Source of the DNA: Lysobacterales bacterium 63-13
GTDB taxonomy: Bacteria > Pseudomonadota > Gammaproteobacteria > Xanthomonadales > Rhodanobacteraceae
DNA: 64,000 nucleotides
Assembly: GCA_001899855.1 (NCBI GenBank)
Contig: MKWR01000011.1
Span: 62,001 to 126,000, forward strand
Direction of reading: 5' to 3'
A program made the translations under genes and the position numbers. Positions 44,988 through 56,290 of this stretch are shown here, in pieces. The notes beneath the pieces were generated by a model that saw only the letters and a list, made by a program, of their open reading frames with translations, made no database searches and was not told where the DNA came from. Within the stretch, counting starts at the first letter, position 1. Every line of letters starts with the position of its first letter.

Positions 44988-45470
44988 ATGCGCAAGGCAG
45001 GCTCCGGATTCACCCTGATCGAACTGATGATCGTGATCGCGATCATCGGCATCATGGCGGCGTTGGCCCTGCCCAATTACCAGGACCGCATCATCCGCAC
45101 GCAGGTGCAGGAGTCGGTGGCCTTTGTCGAGTTCGCACGCGATGCCGTCGAGGCCTTCCATGCGAAGACCCGGCGCATGCCCGTGGACAACGCCGAAGCG
45201 GGGTTGCCGGCAGCGCAGCAGATCATCGGCAACTACATCGCCCAGGTCGAGATCGAGAATGGCACCATCAACGTGCAGTTTGGCAATCGCGCGAACCAGG
45301 CGATCATCAGTAAGTGGATCACGCTGCGTCCCGGGGTCGTCGCGGCGGCGAAACAGGTACCCGTTTCCTGGTTGTGTGGCGTGGCGCTTCCGGTCGAGGG
45401 CCTGACCTACAGCGGCAGCAATCGTACCGATCTGGAGCCGCAGGTCTTGCCGATCGATTGTCGACTCTGA
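44988..45470 (+). CDS. Type IV pilin (PilA-like)
   Basis: 160 aa. MRKAGSGFTLIELMIVIAIIGIMAALALPNYQDRIIRTQVQESV is a standard prepilin peptide with a seven-residue leader, GF cut and Glu at +5. The rest has RRMPVDNAEAGLPAAQQIIGNYIAQVEIENGTINVQFGNRANQAI, a SWLCG/IDCRL disulphide pair, and the size of a major or minor pilin. GAGGA precedes the ATG. It follows the PilC-like gene by 38 bases. The ORF track starts it upstream at 44460 in antisense-like sequence, which I reject. Confidence 0.9.
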   Translation: MRKAGSGFTLIELMIVIAIIGIMAALALPNYQDRIIRTQVQESVAFVEFARDAVEAFHAKTRRMPVDNAEAGLPAAQQIIGNYIAQVEIENGTINVQFGNRANQAIISKWITLRPGVVAAAKQVPVSWLCGVALPVEGLTYSGSNRTDLEPQVLPIDCRL

Positions 45471-45746
45471 TGTCCCGCCTCGTGGCCTTGCGGCAAGGGC
45501 CATGCCTGCAGGGTCACCGCTCCAGCCCGATGCGGACAGTGGGAGCGCGATGCGCGGGCTGGCGGGTGCGGGGCGGCCACGGTGAGCGGCGGCGGTCCAG
45601 CGCGCCGCCCATGACGACGGCGATCAGGGCCACGCTGTGCGCCGGCCCGACCAAGAGTCCATCGACATTCCGATCGGAGTCCTTTCAGCCGCCGGATTTG
45701 CCCCCATGTCACGGGCTTCGATCAATTCGCCGTGTCGCCATTCAAC
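45471..45746. other. Intergenic region after the pilin cluster
   Basis: About 275 bases, very GC-rich. I see no gene, and no clear terminator or promoter. Confidence 0.5.
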
Positions 45747-47594
45747 ATGATCGCGCATAAATCCGCCGCCACGTCCGCCAAGCCCGAAATCGCGCGCGGC
45801 TTTCTCGGTGCGTTTCGTTTCAGTCGACGCGCGATCGAGCTGGTCTGGAGCACCAGTCATGCCCTGACCTTCGCCCTGGCGGCGTTGACCCTGATCGCCG
45901 GCCTGCTGCCGGCCGCGATCGCCTGGGTAGGTGCGCATATCGTCGATGCCGTGGTGACGGCGGCGCAGATGGTGCGTGCGGGCGAGCATGCGCAACTGGC
46001 ACCGGTGTTCTGGCTGGTCGCCCTCGAAGGACTGCTGGTCACCGCCATGGCGGCGGCGCAGCGCGGCATCTCGTTCTGCCAATCGCTGTTGCGTGCCCAG
46101 CTCGGCCAACGCGTCAATGAAATGATTCTCGAAAAGGCGCTGACCCTTGATCTCGTCCACTTCGAGGATTCGGAGTTTTACGACAAACTCACTCGTGCGC
46201 GTCGCGAGGCATCGAGCCGCCCACTGTCGCTGGTCAATCGAACGTTTGGCCTGGCGCAGAACCTGATTGCCCTGGCCAGCTATGCGGCCTTGCTCATCAG
46301 TTTCTCGCCGTGGGCCATGCTCATCCTGCTGCTGGCGGGCCTGCCGGCCTTCATCGCCGAGGCAAAGTTCTCCGGTGACGCATTCACCCTGTTCCGCTGG
46401 CGTTCGCCGGAAACGCGCATGCAGCTTTACCTGGAGACCGTGCTTGCCCGCGAGGACAGTGCCAAGGAAGTGCGCCTGTTCGGGCTCGGCCCGCTGCTGC
46501 TCGACCGTTATCGAAGCATTTTCCATAAATTATACAAGGCGGATCGCGCGTTGACCCTGCGCCGTGACAGCTGGGGCCTCGGCCTTGGCCTGATTGGTAC
46601 GCTGACCCTGTACGCCGCCTATGCCTGGATTGCCTTCACCACGGTGATGGGGCGCATCACGCTCGGCCAGATGACGATGTATTTCATGGTCTTCCGCCAG
46701 GGACAATCGGCGGTCTCGGCGATCCTCTCTTCGGTTGGCGGCATGTATGAGGACAACCTTTATCTTTCCACGTTGTACGAATACCTGGAAACGCCGACGC
46801 GCCTGCCCTCCGGTACCGCCACCAAGGGCACCGACGCCACCGACGGCATCCGTTTCGAGCACGTGACCTTCACCTATCCGGGTGCGAACGAGCCCGCCTT
46901 GCACGACATCAACCTGCATATCCGTCCCGGCGAATCGCTGGCCCTGGTTGGTCAGAACGGCTCGGGAAAGACCACCCTGATCAAGCTGCTCACGCGCCTC
47001 TACGCGCCCGACAGCGGCCGCATCCTGCTCGATGGCGTCGATCTGGTGGAATGGGACGAGACCACCTTGCGTCGACGCATCGGCGTGATCTTCCAGGATT
47101 TCGCGCGCTACCAGATGCGGGTTGGCGAAAACATCGGTGCCGGTGATGTCAGTCATTTCGAGGACGAGGCGCGCTGGCGCGAAGCCGGCGCGAAAGGCAT
47201 GGCCAACGAGTTCATCGAAAGCCTGCCGGCCGCCTACAACACCCAGCTCGGCAAATGGTTCAACGACGGCCGCGAGCTCTCCGGCGGGCAGTGGCAGAAG
47301 ATTGCCCTGGCGCGTGCCTTCATGCGCACCGGTGCCGACATCCTCGTTCTCGACGAGCCAACCGCGGCGATGGATGCAGAAGCCGAAGCGACCATCTTCG
47401 AGCACTTTCGCGCGCTGTCGAAGAACCGCATCGTGATCCTCATCTCGCACCGTTTCTCGACCGTGCGCATGGCCGACCAGATCATCGTCATCCAGGATGG
47501 TCGCATCATCGAGCATGGCAACCACGCGCAACTGGTCGGGCAGCAAGGTCACTACGCGCACCTGTTCGCGTTGCAGGCAAAAGGCTATCAATGA
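45747..47594 (+). CDS. ABC transporter, fused permease and ATP-binding protein
   Basis: 615 aa from ATG 45747 (a GTG at 45732 would add five). Type IV exporter fold: about six membrane segments in residues 25-330, then an ATPase with Walker A VGQNGSGKTTL, Q-loop IFQDFARY, signature LSGGQWQKIALARAF, Walker B ILVLDEPTAAMD and H-loop ISHRFS. It should work as a homodimer. The substrate cannot be deduced: there are no peptidase or HlyD-type partners, and neither neighbour points to one. Confidence 0.9.
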   Translation: MIAHKSAATSAKPEIARGFLGAFRFSRRAIELVWSTSHALTFALAALTLIAGLLPAAIAWVGAHIVDAVVTAAQMVRAGEHAQLAPVFWLVALEGLLVTAMAAAQRGISFCQSLLRAQLGQRVNEMILEKALTLDLVHFEDSEFYDKLTRARREASSRPLSLVNRTFGLAQNLIALASYAALLISFSPWAMLILLLAGLPAFIAEAKFSGDAFTLFRWRSPETRMQLYLETVLAREDSAKEVRLFGLGPLLLDRYRSIFHKLYKADRALTLRRDSWGLGLGLIGTLTLYAAYAWIAFTTVMGRITLGQMTMYFMVFRQGQSAVSAILSSVGGMYEDNLYLSTLYEYLETPTRLPSGTATKGTDATDGIRFEHVTFTYPGANEPALHDINLHIRPGESLALVGQNGSGKTTLIKLLTRLYAPDSGRILLDGVDLVEWDETTLRRRIGVIFQDFARYQMRVGENIGAGDVSHFEDEARWREAGAKGMANEFIESLPAAYNTQLGKWFNDGRELSGGQWQKIALARAFMRTGADILVLDEPTAAMDAEAEATIFEHFRALSKNRIVILISHRFSTVRMADQIIVIQDGRIIEHGNHAQLVGQQGHYAHLFALQAKGYQ

Positions 47595-47691
47595 GTTCGC
47601 TGTCTATCCGGCGCTTCCCTTGTCCCGGGACAACTCGCGTGGTGTTGCCATAGACTGGCGCGCGTTTTGTTGACCAACCAGGGGGATAGTG

Positions 47692-48063
47692 ATGAAGAAG
47701 ATGATTTGGATGGCCGTTTTGCTGATGCTGGTTTCGACCAGTGCCATGGCGCAATCGCGTGGCGATTGGGTGCTTGGCAACTGGCGCGGCGGCGGCTACT
47801 GGTTTCCCGGCGTGGTGCAGGGCAACGAGGGTGGCCGCATCACCATTGCCTATGACGATGGCACCAGGGAAACGGTCTCCGCGAGGGATGTCCGGCCCTA
47901 TACGTGGGCATTGGGCACGCGCGTGGAGTGTCGCTGGTCGGGTGGCACGGAGTGGTACGCCGGCCGCATCACCGGCATGAGCAAGGATGGCACGAAGATC
48001 GATGTCCACTATGACGATGGTGACAACGAGCGCTTAGGCACGGGTGGCTGCCGCTCGCGGTAG
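47692..48063 (+). CDS. Secreted Tudor/agenet-like double-repeat protein
   Basis: 123 aa. The signal peptide (MKKMIWMAVLLMLVSTSAMA) precedes two similar modules: GNWRGGGYWFPGVVQGNEGGRITIAYDDGTRETVSARDVRP and CRWSGGTEWYAGRITGMSKDGTKIDVHYDDGDNERL. Both have the W..G..W(F/Y).G...G..I.I.YDDG pattern of Tudor/agenet-like folds. In eukaryotes such folds bind modified proteins; the role in a periplasmic bacterial protein is unknown. GGGGGATAG precedes the start. Confidence 0.8.
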   Translation: MKKMIWMAVLLMLVSTSAMAQSRGDWVLGNWRGGGYWFPGVVQGNEGGRITIAYDDGTRETVSARDVRPYTWALGTRVECRWSGGTEWYAGRITGMSKDGTKIDVHYDDGDNERLGTGGCRSR

Positions 48064-48073
48064 GCGGCCCTGT

Positions 48074-48107
48074 GGATGGGGCCGCGCATCCGCGCGCGGC
48101 CCATCCC
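48074..48107. terminator. Bidirectional terminator hairpin
   Basis: GGATGGGGCCGCGC and GCGCGCGGCCCATCC form a long stem with a short loop, followed by TTTC. It lies between convergent genes, so it may serve both. Confidence 0.7.
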
Positions 48108-48121
48108 TTTCACTCTGGGGA

Positions 48122-50089
48122 TCAGGGTGCCTTGGCCGGGCCATCACCCTTGAGATGGGTGTCGAGGAAGGCGAGGATCTTGCCGTAGCCCTCGATCTGG
48201 TTCTTCTTCTTGCCAAAGCCGTGTCCTTCATCGTCGAAGACGACGTATTCGACCGGCACGTTGTTCTTGCGCACCGCGGCGACGATGTCATCGGATTCGG
48301 CAAGGATCACGCGCGGATCGTTCTTGCCCTGCAACACCATCAACGGCTTGGTGATCTTGTCGGCGTGGAACAGCGGCGAGATGGCAACGAGCATGTCGCG
48401 CTGGCTTTCCGGATTGCCGATTTCCTGATAGAGCGCCTCGCGGAAACTTTCCCAGTACGGCGGAATGCTTTCCAGGGTGCGCAGCCAGTTGCTGACGCCG
48501 AACAAGTCGACGCCAACCTTGAACTCGTCGGGCTGGAAAGCCAGCGCGGCCAGCGTCATGTACCCGCCGTAGCTGCCACCCATGATGCCGATGCGCTCGC
48601 CATCGACGTAATCGAGCGATTGCAGGTATTTCTTCGCCTCTACGCAATCCTGCAGCGGCTCGTGGCCGTGCTTCTGGTCATCGGCGGCAAAGAAGGTCTT
48701 GCCGTAACCCGAGCTGCCGCGATTGTTGATGCCGAGCACGACATAACCGTTGTTGGCGAGGAACTGGGCAACCGTGTTGTAGCCGCGCGTGGTCTGTCCG
48801 CCAGGACCGCCATGCACCAGCAGCAATGCCGGCACCTTGTTTGCGGCCGTTGCCTGATGCGGTTTCCAGAGGATGTTCGGAATCTCCATGCCGTCGAAGC
48901 TCTTGAAGCGCACGACGCTGGAATCGACCAGTTCGCCGGCCTCGATCCTCGGACTCAGTGACGTGGTCAGGCGCTTGGCCTCGGCATCACCGAAGGTCAG
49001 CGTGTACAGCTCGCTGGGCTGGCGATCGCCGTTGACATAGAACGCCATGCGGTTTTCCGAACGTGCGATCGAGACGCCACGGATTTCACCGGCGGGAAGT
49101 TCCGGCAAGACCAGCGCCTTGCCGGTGGCGGCTTCGCTGATCGCGACTTGCGTGCTGCCATCGACATTGGTGGCGACGACAAGATATTTGCCGGCCTGCG
49201 AGTAGCGCGCATAGACAATGTCCCAGGCCGCCGATTGCACATCCTCATGCTTGTCGCTGCCGAGCACATAGCGGCGCAGGCGCTGGAATTCGCTGCCTTC
49301 ATCGCTGGTGTAGAGCAGGCTGGCCGAATCGGGCGAAAAGGTCTCGGCCGAATAACGCGCATTGCCCGTGTGCGGGGTCAGGTCGATCGTCTTGTTGTTC
49401 CGGCGATCGTGGAGGAACAGGTTGTTGTCGACCGTCGTGCGCGACTTCGACAGTGCCAGCCAGCGCTCGTCGGGCGAGATCGCGGCAATGTCGTAACCTC
49501 CCTTGTTCTCGAAGAGGCGCTCGCGCTTGTAGGATTCTGCATCGTAGCGGTAGAGGTCGAAGAACTTCTCGTCACGCTCGTTGGTGACGACATAAAACGC
49601 CGTGCCGTCCGTGCTGAAATCGATGAAGGTGGCCTTCAGCTTTTCGCCCGGGGTCAAATCCCTTTCGCTGCCATCGGCTTCGATCACATACAGGTGGTCA
49701 AGCTCGTTGCCGCCCTGGTCGCGCGAGACCAGCTTGCGCTCGTCGGCCGGAAACCAGGCTTCCGAATAGGTGTTGTCGGTGGTCGACGCGGTCACCGGCA
49801 CCCATTCGCCGCCGCTGGCCGGCATCGTGTAGGCGTTCCAGATGCCGGATTTGTTCGAGGAGAACAGGATCCGGCTTTCATCCGGCGAGAACGACGCGCC
49901 GGCGACGCCGGTGGTGTCGATGAAATCCTCGATCGGGTGCGCCTTGACGGCTGGCACGGCTGCAGCCGGCGTCGCCGCAGCGGAGGTTTCTGCCGGCGGC
50001 GCGGGTGGCACCGGCTTCGGCGCGCATGCGGCCAGGGCCAGCAAGGGCAGGAGGATCAGGCTTCGGTAGTGCGCAGACGGGCGTTGCAT
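48122..50089 (-). CDS. S9-family prolyl oligopeptidase-like serine peptidase (lipoprotein)
   Basis: 655 aa. MQRPSAHYRSLILLPLLALAACAPK is a lipoprotein signal with lipobox LAAC. A beta-propeller of WD40-like TolB repeats follows (for example FSPDESRILFSSNKSG, ISPDERWLALSKSR, FSPDSASLLYTSDEG). The C-terminal alpha/beta-hydrolase has HGGPGGQ, NNRGSSGYGK, GIMGGSYGGYMTLAAL (catalytic Ser), GKNDPRVI (Asp) and DDEGHGF (His). It probably cleaves short peptides in the periplasm or at the outer membrane. GGGGAGCC precedes the ATG; the longer track ORF is rejected. Confidence 0.93.
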   Translation of the reverse strand: MQRPSAHYRSLILLPLLALAACAPKPVPPAPPAETSAAATPAAAVPAVKAHPIEDFIDTTGVAGASFSPDESRILFSSNKSGIWNAYTMPASGGEWVPVTASTTDNTYSEAWFPADERKLVSRDQGGNELDHLYVIEADGSERDLTPGEKLKATFIDFSTDGTAFYVVTNERDEKFFDLYRYDAESYKRERLFENKGGYDIAAISPDERWLALSKSRTTVDNNLFLHDRRNNKTIDLTPHTGNARYSAETFSPDSASLLYTSDEGSEFQRLRRYVLGSDKHEDVQSAAWDIVYARYSQAGKYLVVATNVDGSTQVAISEAATGKALVLPELPAGEIRGVSIARSENRMAFYVNGDRQPSELYTLTFGDAEAKRLTTSLSPRIEAGELVDSSVVRFKSFDGMEIPNILWKPHQATAANKVPALLLVHGGPGGQTTRGYNTVAQFLANNGYVVLGINNRGSSGYGKTFFAADDQKHGHEPLQDCVEAKKYLQSLDYVDGERIGIMGGSYGGYMTLAALAFQPDEFKVGVDLFGVSNWLRTLESIPPYWESFREALYQEIGNPESQRDMLVAISPLFHADKITKPLMVLQGKNDPRVILAESDDIVAAVRKNNVPVEYVVFDDEGHGFGKKKNQIEGYGKILAFLDTHLKGDGPAKAP

Positions 50090-50253
50090 CGATGGCTCCC
50101 CATTCCGGTTCAGGATCCCGGACGCTAGCACAGGGGCGTTGCCGTGCAAGGCATGGAGGTCATGTCCGCTGCGCCGGGTGGCTGCATGGACAGCTACAGC
50201 CGCATACGCCGAGCGGGGCCCGCATGGAAACCTGCGCCTGGCTGAATGGCCGA

Positions 50254-50283
50254 TTCGACGTGAATGGCCGGTTCGTGTAAAAT
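50254..50283 (+). promoter_or_regulatory. Candidate promoter for the EF-G gene with long leader
   Basis: TTCGAC (50254-50259) and TAAAAT (50278-50283) are spaced by 18 bases, a fair sigma-70 pattern. It would give a 5' leader of about 225 bases. The leader contains a perfect hairpin (ATCCGGGC-CTT-GCCCGGAT, 50293-50311) and ends with a direct repeat of TCCAGTTATCAG at 50483-50506. No gene is convincing in 50090-50515. Confidence 0.5.
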
Positions 50284-50515
50284 CGCGCGCCGATCCGGGC
50301 CTTGCCCGGATGCCCAGGCGGACTCCGGTCTGCATTGAAACTGAAGCAATCGGGCAGTTTCCACGACATCCACGCGACAGCAGCGCTATTCCGCGCGCCA
50401 ATGCTGCCGGGTTCGGTGTCGCGTTTTTCGTGGTCGGAAGGCACGGTCGAAGGCGATCGGGGTTCTGTTCGGCCAATCATCTTCCAGTTATCAGTCCAGT
50501 TATCAGAGAAAAATC

Positions 50516-52645
<2,130 letters not shown>

Positions 52646-52693
52646 TCGTCCAGCGACTCGGCGGCGAACCCGCCCAGTCCGCCAGCTTCAAGG

Positions 52694-52732
52694 CAACGCC
52701 CGCGTGCGAACCACGCGGGCGTTGTCGTTTTT
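52694..52732 (+). terminator. Rho-independent terminator after EF-G
   Basis: CAACGCCCGCGTG and CACGCGGGCGTTG form a 13-bp stem with a six-base loop, followed by TCGTTTTT. Confidence 0.9.
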
Positions 52733-52917
52733 GCGCCCGGCACTGCAACCAGCGCGTGCCCGTGGCTGCACGACTTGCAGGCTGTTGAAGTTCCACTCGG
52801 TCGGCACGATCCGGCGGCGAAACGTGCCTCAAGATGCTCATTAAGCGCATGTAAACTGCGCTTTTTCGGCCCGTTTCGCCTTGTCTCGCACTCGCCCGAG
52901 CGAATTCAAACAGCCAG

Positions 52918-54702
52918 CTAGGGCGCGCTGGCGGCTGCGTCCTGCTCGGCGGCGGCCTTGCGGTCGGCGATGAAGCGCTGGATCTGCGCATCGAGAACCG
53001 GCAGCGGCACCGAGCCCTGGGCGAGCACGGCATCGTTGAAGGCGCGAATGTCAAAGCGCGTGCCAAGTTCCCTCTCGGCCTCCTTGCGCAGGGCGACGAT
53101 GCGGATCTCGCCGAGCTTGTAGCTCAGCGCCTGTCCGGGCCAGGAGATGTAGCGATCGACTTCCGTGGTGACCTCGTGCTCGCTGAGCGCGGTGTGATCG
53201 CGCAGGTAGGCCAGCGCCTTGTCGCGGCTCCAGCCCTTGTGGTGCACGCCGGTGTCGATGACCAGGCGGCAGGCACGCCACATCTCGTAGGTGAGGCGGC
53301 CGAAATTCTCGTAGGGCGTGGTGTAGATGCCCATTTCCACGCCCAGCTTCTCCGCATACAGACCCCAGCCTTCGCCATACGCCGAGATGTAGCCGTTGCG
53401 GCGAAACGGCGGCAAAACGGTTTGCTCTTCGGCCAGCGACAACTGGAATGAATGCCCGGGCGCGGATTCGTGCAAGGTCAGCGCCGGCAGGTTGTACAGC
53501 GGTCGCGAGGGCAGGTCATGGGTATTCAGCCAATAGGTCGAGGCACCACCGCGCCCGGCCGTCCAGAACGGGGCAATGTCGGCCGGCACCGGTTCGATGC
53601 CGAAGCGCCCGCGCGGCAGCAGGTTGAAGAAGCGCGACAACTTCGCATCGACGCGCTTGGCAATCCAGGCGGCACGCATGAGCAATTCTTCCGGCGTCTT
53701 CGCATAGAACTGCGGGTCGTTGCGCAGGAAGGCGAGGAATTCGGCGAAGCTTCCGCTGAAACCGGCTTCCTGCATGCTTGTCAGCATTTCCGCCTGGATG
53801 CGTGCGACCTCGTCAAGACCGATCTTGTGGATGTCCTCGGCGCTCAGATCCAGTGTCGTGTATTCGCGGATCTGCTGGCGATACCAGGCCTTGCCGTTCG
53901 GCATCGATTCCGCCGCCAGGGATTTGCGCGCCCTGGTGAGGTATTCGGTGCGGAAGAAATCGAGCAGCTTCGCGTATGCCGGGATCACCGCCGTGCGGAT
54001 TGCGGCAAGCCCTGCGCCGCGCAACTGCTCCTGGCGCTCCGGCGGCATGCTCGCCGGCAGTTCCTTGAGCGGCTTGAAGAACTCGCTGTCCGCCGCTTCC
54101 GCCAATTCGGCAACCATGGCAATCGAGGCATCGCGCCCGGGCAACACCGCCCGCGGCACGCTGAAGCCGCGCTTGAGTCCGGCGCGCATGTTGACGATCT
54201 GCTCATCGAAATAGCGCGGGACATCGTTCAATCGCGCAATGTAGTCCTCGGCGTCCTCGACCGTGCGCAACGGCCTGCGCGTCATGAAGCCGAGATCCGA
54301 CCAGAACGAGGAGTCCGAATTGAACGGCATCTCGTAGCCGCCAAAACGGATGTCGGCGACGAAGTTGCCGATCTGCGGCCGGTAGACGGCAAAGTTGATC
54401 TGTTCGGCCGCCGAAAGTTCGTCAACCGGCAACGCATCCAGTTGCTTGAGCACATTGCTCCAGACCTGCAGCCGCTGCTTCTGCGTCTCGGCATCGACGT
54501 GCGGCAGGTGATTGACGCGGGCGGCATCCTCCCTGTCGTCGTCGGTGCCGGGAAACTGCTGCTGGCGCCAGCTCCATTCCTCCTCGTAAATGGCCTTGAA
54601 CTGCTGGTCGGCCGATGAGCCCGAAGCGGTTTCGGCACGCGTCGGCACGGGCACGGCCAGGAAAACACCCAGACAGCAAGCGCCCAGCATCGGCAATTTC
54701 AT
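52918..54702 (-). CDS. DUF885 family secreted putative metallopeptidase
   Basis: 594 aa. The signal peptide (MKLPMLGACCLGVFLAVPVPTRA) precedes a helical DUF885 domain. The late motif LTLHESAPGHSFQLSL has the HExxxxH-type arrangement thought to bind metal, followed by YGEGWGLYAEKLGVEMG and VIDTGVHHKGWSRDKALAYL. These proteins resemble M32/M3-like peptidases; activity is little tested. The ATG at 54702 has GGAGC before it; the track ORF extends 135 residues upstream in low-quality sequence. Confidence 0.88.
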   Translation of the reverse strand: MKLPMLGACCLGVFLAVPVPTRAETASGSSADQQFKAIYEEEWSWRQQQFPGTDDDREDAARVNHLPHVDAETQKQRLQVWSNVLKQLDALPVDELSAAEQINFAVYRPQIGNFVADIRFGGYEMPFNSDSSFWSDLGFMTRRPLRTVEDAEDYIARLNDVPRYFDEQIVNMRAGLKRGFSVPRAVLPGRDASIAMVAELAEAADSEFFKPLKELPASMPPERQEQLRGAGLAAIRTAVIPAYAKLLDFFRTEYLTRARKSLAAESMPNGKAWYRQQIREYTTLDLSAEDIHKIGLDEVARIQAEMLTSMQEAGFSGSFAEFLAFLRNDPQFYAKTPEELLMRAAWIAKRVDAKLSRFFNLLPRGRFGIEPVPADIAPFWTAGRGGASTYWLNTHDLPSRPLYNLPALTLHESAPGHSFQLSLAEEQTVLPPFRRNGYISAYGEGWGLYAEKLGVEMGIYTTPYENFGRLTYEMWRACRLVIDTGVHHKGWSRDKALAYLRDHTALSEHEVTTEVDRYISWPGQALSYKLGEIRIVALRKEAERELGTRFDIRAFNDAVLAQGSVPLPVLDAQIQRFIADRKAAAEQDAAASAP

Positions 54703-54946
54703 CACGCAGCTCCGCATCAGCATCAAGCTGCATGATCGCATCCCTTTGCCTGTCGTCAAATCCGCGCGGGCCTCGGCAATTGTGCCGGTGCCGCCATTGC
54801 GCAATTCCCGGCACGGGCGACAATGCCGGCTTGACCCGCCCTGTCCAGCCATCGATGCCTGATCCATTCCCAAGCCAGCGCCGCAGCGCCGGTTTTCCCC
54901 GCCGCCGATTCGACCGTGCCGCGCGCAGGCAGCGTTGCGCGTACGT

Positions 54947-55540
54947 ATGAAGCGGTCATCCGCCACAAGCCAGGCAGCAGTCACCCGCCTCGCCCGCGCC
55001 GTGTCGATCCTTGGCCATCCCATGCTGGTCATGCCGCTGGCGGCATGGTTGGCGACGAGGAACCGACACGCCGACGCCGCCACAGCGTCGCCCGTGCTGG
55101 CTGCCATCGCCGCGCTTGGCCTGCTGGTGCTTGCCTACAGCGCAAGCCGGGTGCGCGGCGGTCATTGGCAGCATGTCGATGCCAGCGCGCCGGGCGAGCG
55201 ACGCGGACTGAATGTCTTCCTGCTGGGATTGTTTGTCCTCGCCGCGGCATTGGCGGCCTGGCTTTCCGGCCATTCGCCGATCACCATCGCCTTGCTGCTG
55301 GCCGCCGCCGTCATCCTGCTTGCCCTGCTCACGGCGGCATGGTGCAAACTGTCCCTGCACGTTGCCTTTGCCTGCTTCGCGATCTTCGTGCCCGGCAACC
55401 TGGCCGTCGCTGCCGGAATGGCGATCCTGGCCATTGCCGTTGCCTGGTCGCGGCGGGTACTGGGCCGCCACGATCGTCGCGATATTCTCGTCGGCGCGCT
55501 GGCGGGGATTGTCGCCGGCATCCTTTTCCAGACCCTTTGA
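54947..55540 (+). CDS. PAP2-like membrane protein
   Basis: 197 aa from the ATG at 54947; the ORF track uses a TTG four codons earlier. About five membrane segments. RGGHWQHVDASAPGERRGLN, WCKLSLHVAFACFAIF and VAWSRRVLGRHDRRDILVGALAGIVAG fit the last two motifs of PAP2 phosphatases (SLHVAF for PSGH, R...GRH..). The first KxxxxxxRP motif is replaced by a charged loop, so activity is uncertain. It overlaps nothing; 25 bases separate it from the next gene, so the two may be co-transcribed. Confidence 0.7.
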   Translation: MKRSSATSQAAVTRLARAVSILGHPMLVMPLAAWLATRNRHADAATASPVLAAIAALGLLVLAYSASRVRGGHWQHVDASAPGERRGLNVFLLGLFVLAAALAAWLSGHSPITIALLLAAAVILLALLTAAWCKLSLHVAFACFAIFVPGNLAVAAGMAILAIAVAWSRRVLGRHDRRDILVGALAGIVAGILFQTL

Positions 55541-55565
55541 ATCCCGCAGGAGCGGAGCACAGCGC

Positions 55566-56285
55566 ATGAATGACGATTTCATCGAAGTCCAGGAGCATGC
55601 ACTTTCCGTGCAGGACTGCCGGGCGATGATCCAGCAGTTCGAGACTTCCGGGCAGGCGGTGCGCGGGCGCACCGGCGGTGGTGTCAACACCGAGCTCAAG
55701 GACAGCTGGGATATCTGCATCAGCGACTACGCCGAATGGTCGATCGCATCCAACCTGCTGAACACGGCGATAATGACGGCGCTGCTGCGCTACGTGCGCA
55801 AGTATCCGCATGTCGTGCTGGCGCCGCTGTCCTTGCAGATGCCCGATCCGCACAGCGGCAAGATGCGCGCACTCGATGCGCAGGCAATCAAGGACATGCC
55901 CGACGCGCGCCTGCAAAGCCTGCTGGTCAAGGTGCTCAGGCCCGGCACCATCAACATCCAGAAATACATTGCGGATCAGGGCGGTTATCCGTACTGGCAT
56001 TGCGAGCTGTATCCGAAGGCCGGAGACGGCAATGGCGAAACCCTGCATCGCGTGTTGCTGTGGACGGCGTACCTCAACGACGGCTTCGCCGACGGCGAAA
56101 CCGAGTTCCTTTACCAGCAACGCAAGATCGTGCCGCAGACTGGCGCCATGCTGATCGCGCCGGCGGGATTCACGCACACCCATCGTGGCAATCGGCCGCG
56201 CGGTGGCGACAAGTACATCGCCACCTCGTGGGTCCTGTTCCAGCGCGCCGAGACGCTGTTCGCCGCGGTTCCGGGAAAGTCCTGA
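55566..56285 (+). CDS. 2-oxoglutarate/Fe(II)-dependent prolyl 4-hydroxylase-like oxygenase
   Basis: 239 aa. PYWHCELYP likely carries the iron His and acidic ligand as HxE, LLWTAYLNDGFADGETEFLYQQRKIVPQTGAMLIAPAGFTHTHRG the second His, and GGDKYIATSWVLF the C-terminal strand with a basic residue for 2-oxoglutarate. The fold resembles P4Hc proteins. The substrate is unknown; it could be a protein proline or a small molecule. An HxE instead of HxD triad is unusual and should be checked on alignment. Confidence 0.8.
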   Translation: MNDDFIEVQEHALSVQDCRAMIQQFETSGQAVRGRTGGGVNTELKDSWDICISDYAEWSIASNLLNTAIMTALLRYVRKYPHVVLAPLSLQMPDPHSGKMRALDAQAIKDMPDARLQSLLVKVLRPGTINIQKYIADQGGYPYWHCELYPKAGDGNGETLHRVLLWTAYLNDGFADGETEFLYQQRKIVPQTGAMLIAPAGFTHTHRGNRPRGGDKYIATSWVLFQRAETLFAAVPGKS

Positions 56286-56290
56286 CGCGC

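Noticed and set aside
47689-47691. GTG start for the Tudor-like gene
   Set aside because: The adjacent ATG at 47692 begins a normal signal peptide and is equally well spaced from GGGGGA.
53452-54618. 388-aa plus-strand ORF opposite the DUF885 gene
   Set aside because: Shadow of a clear DUF885 protein with signal peptide on the minus strand.
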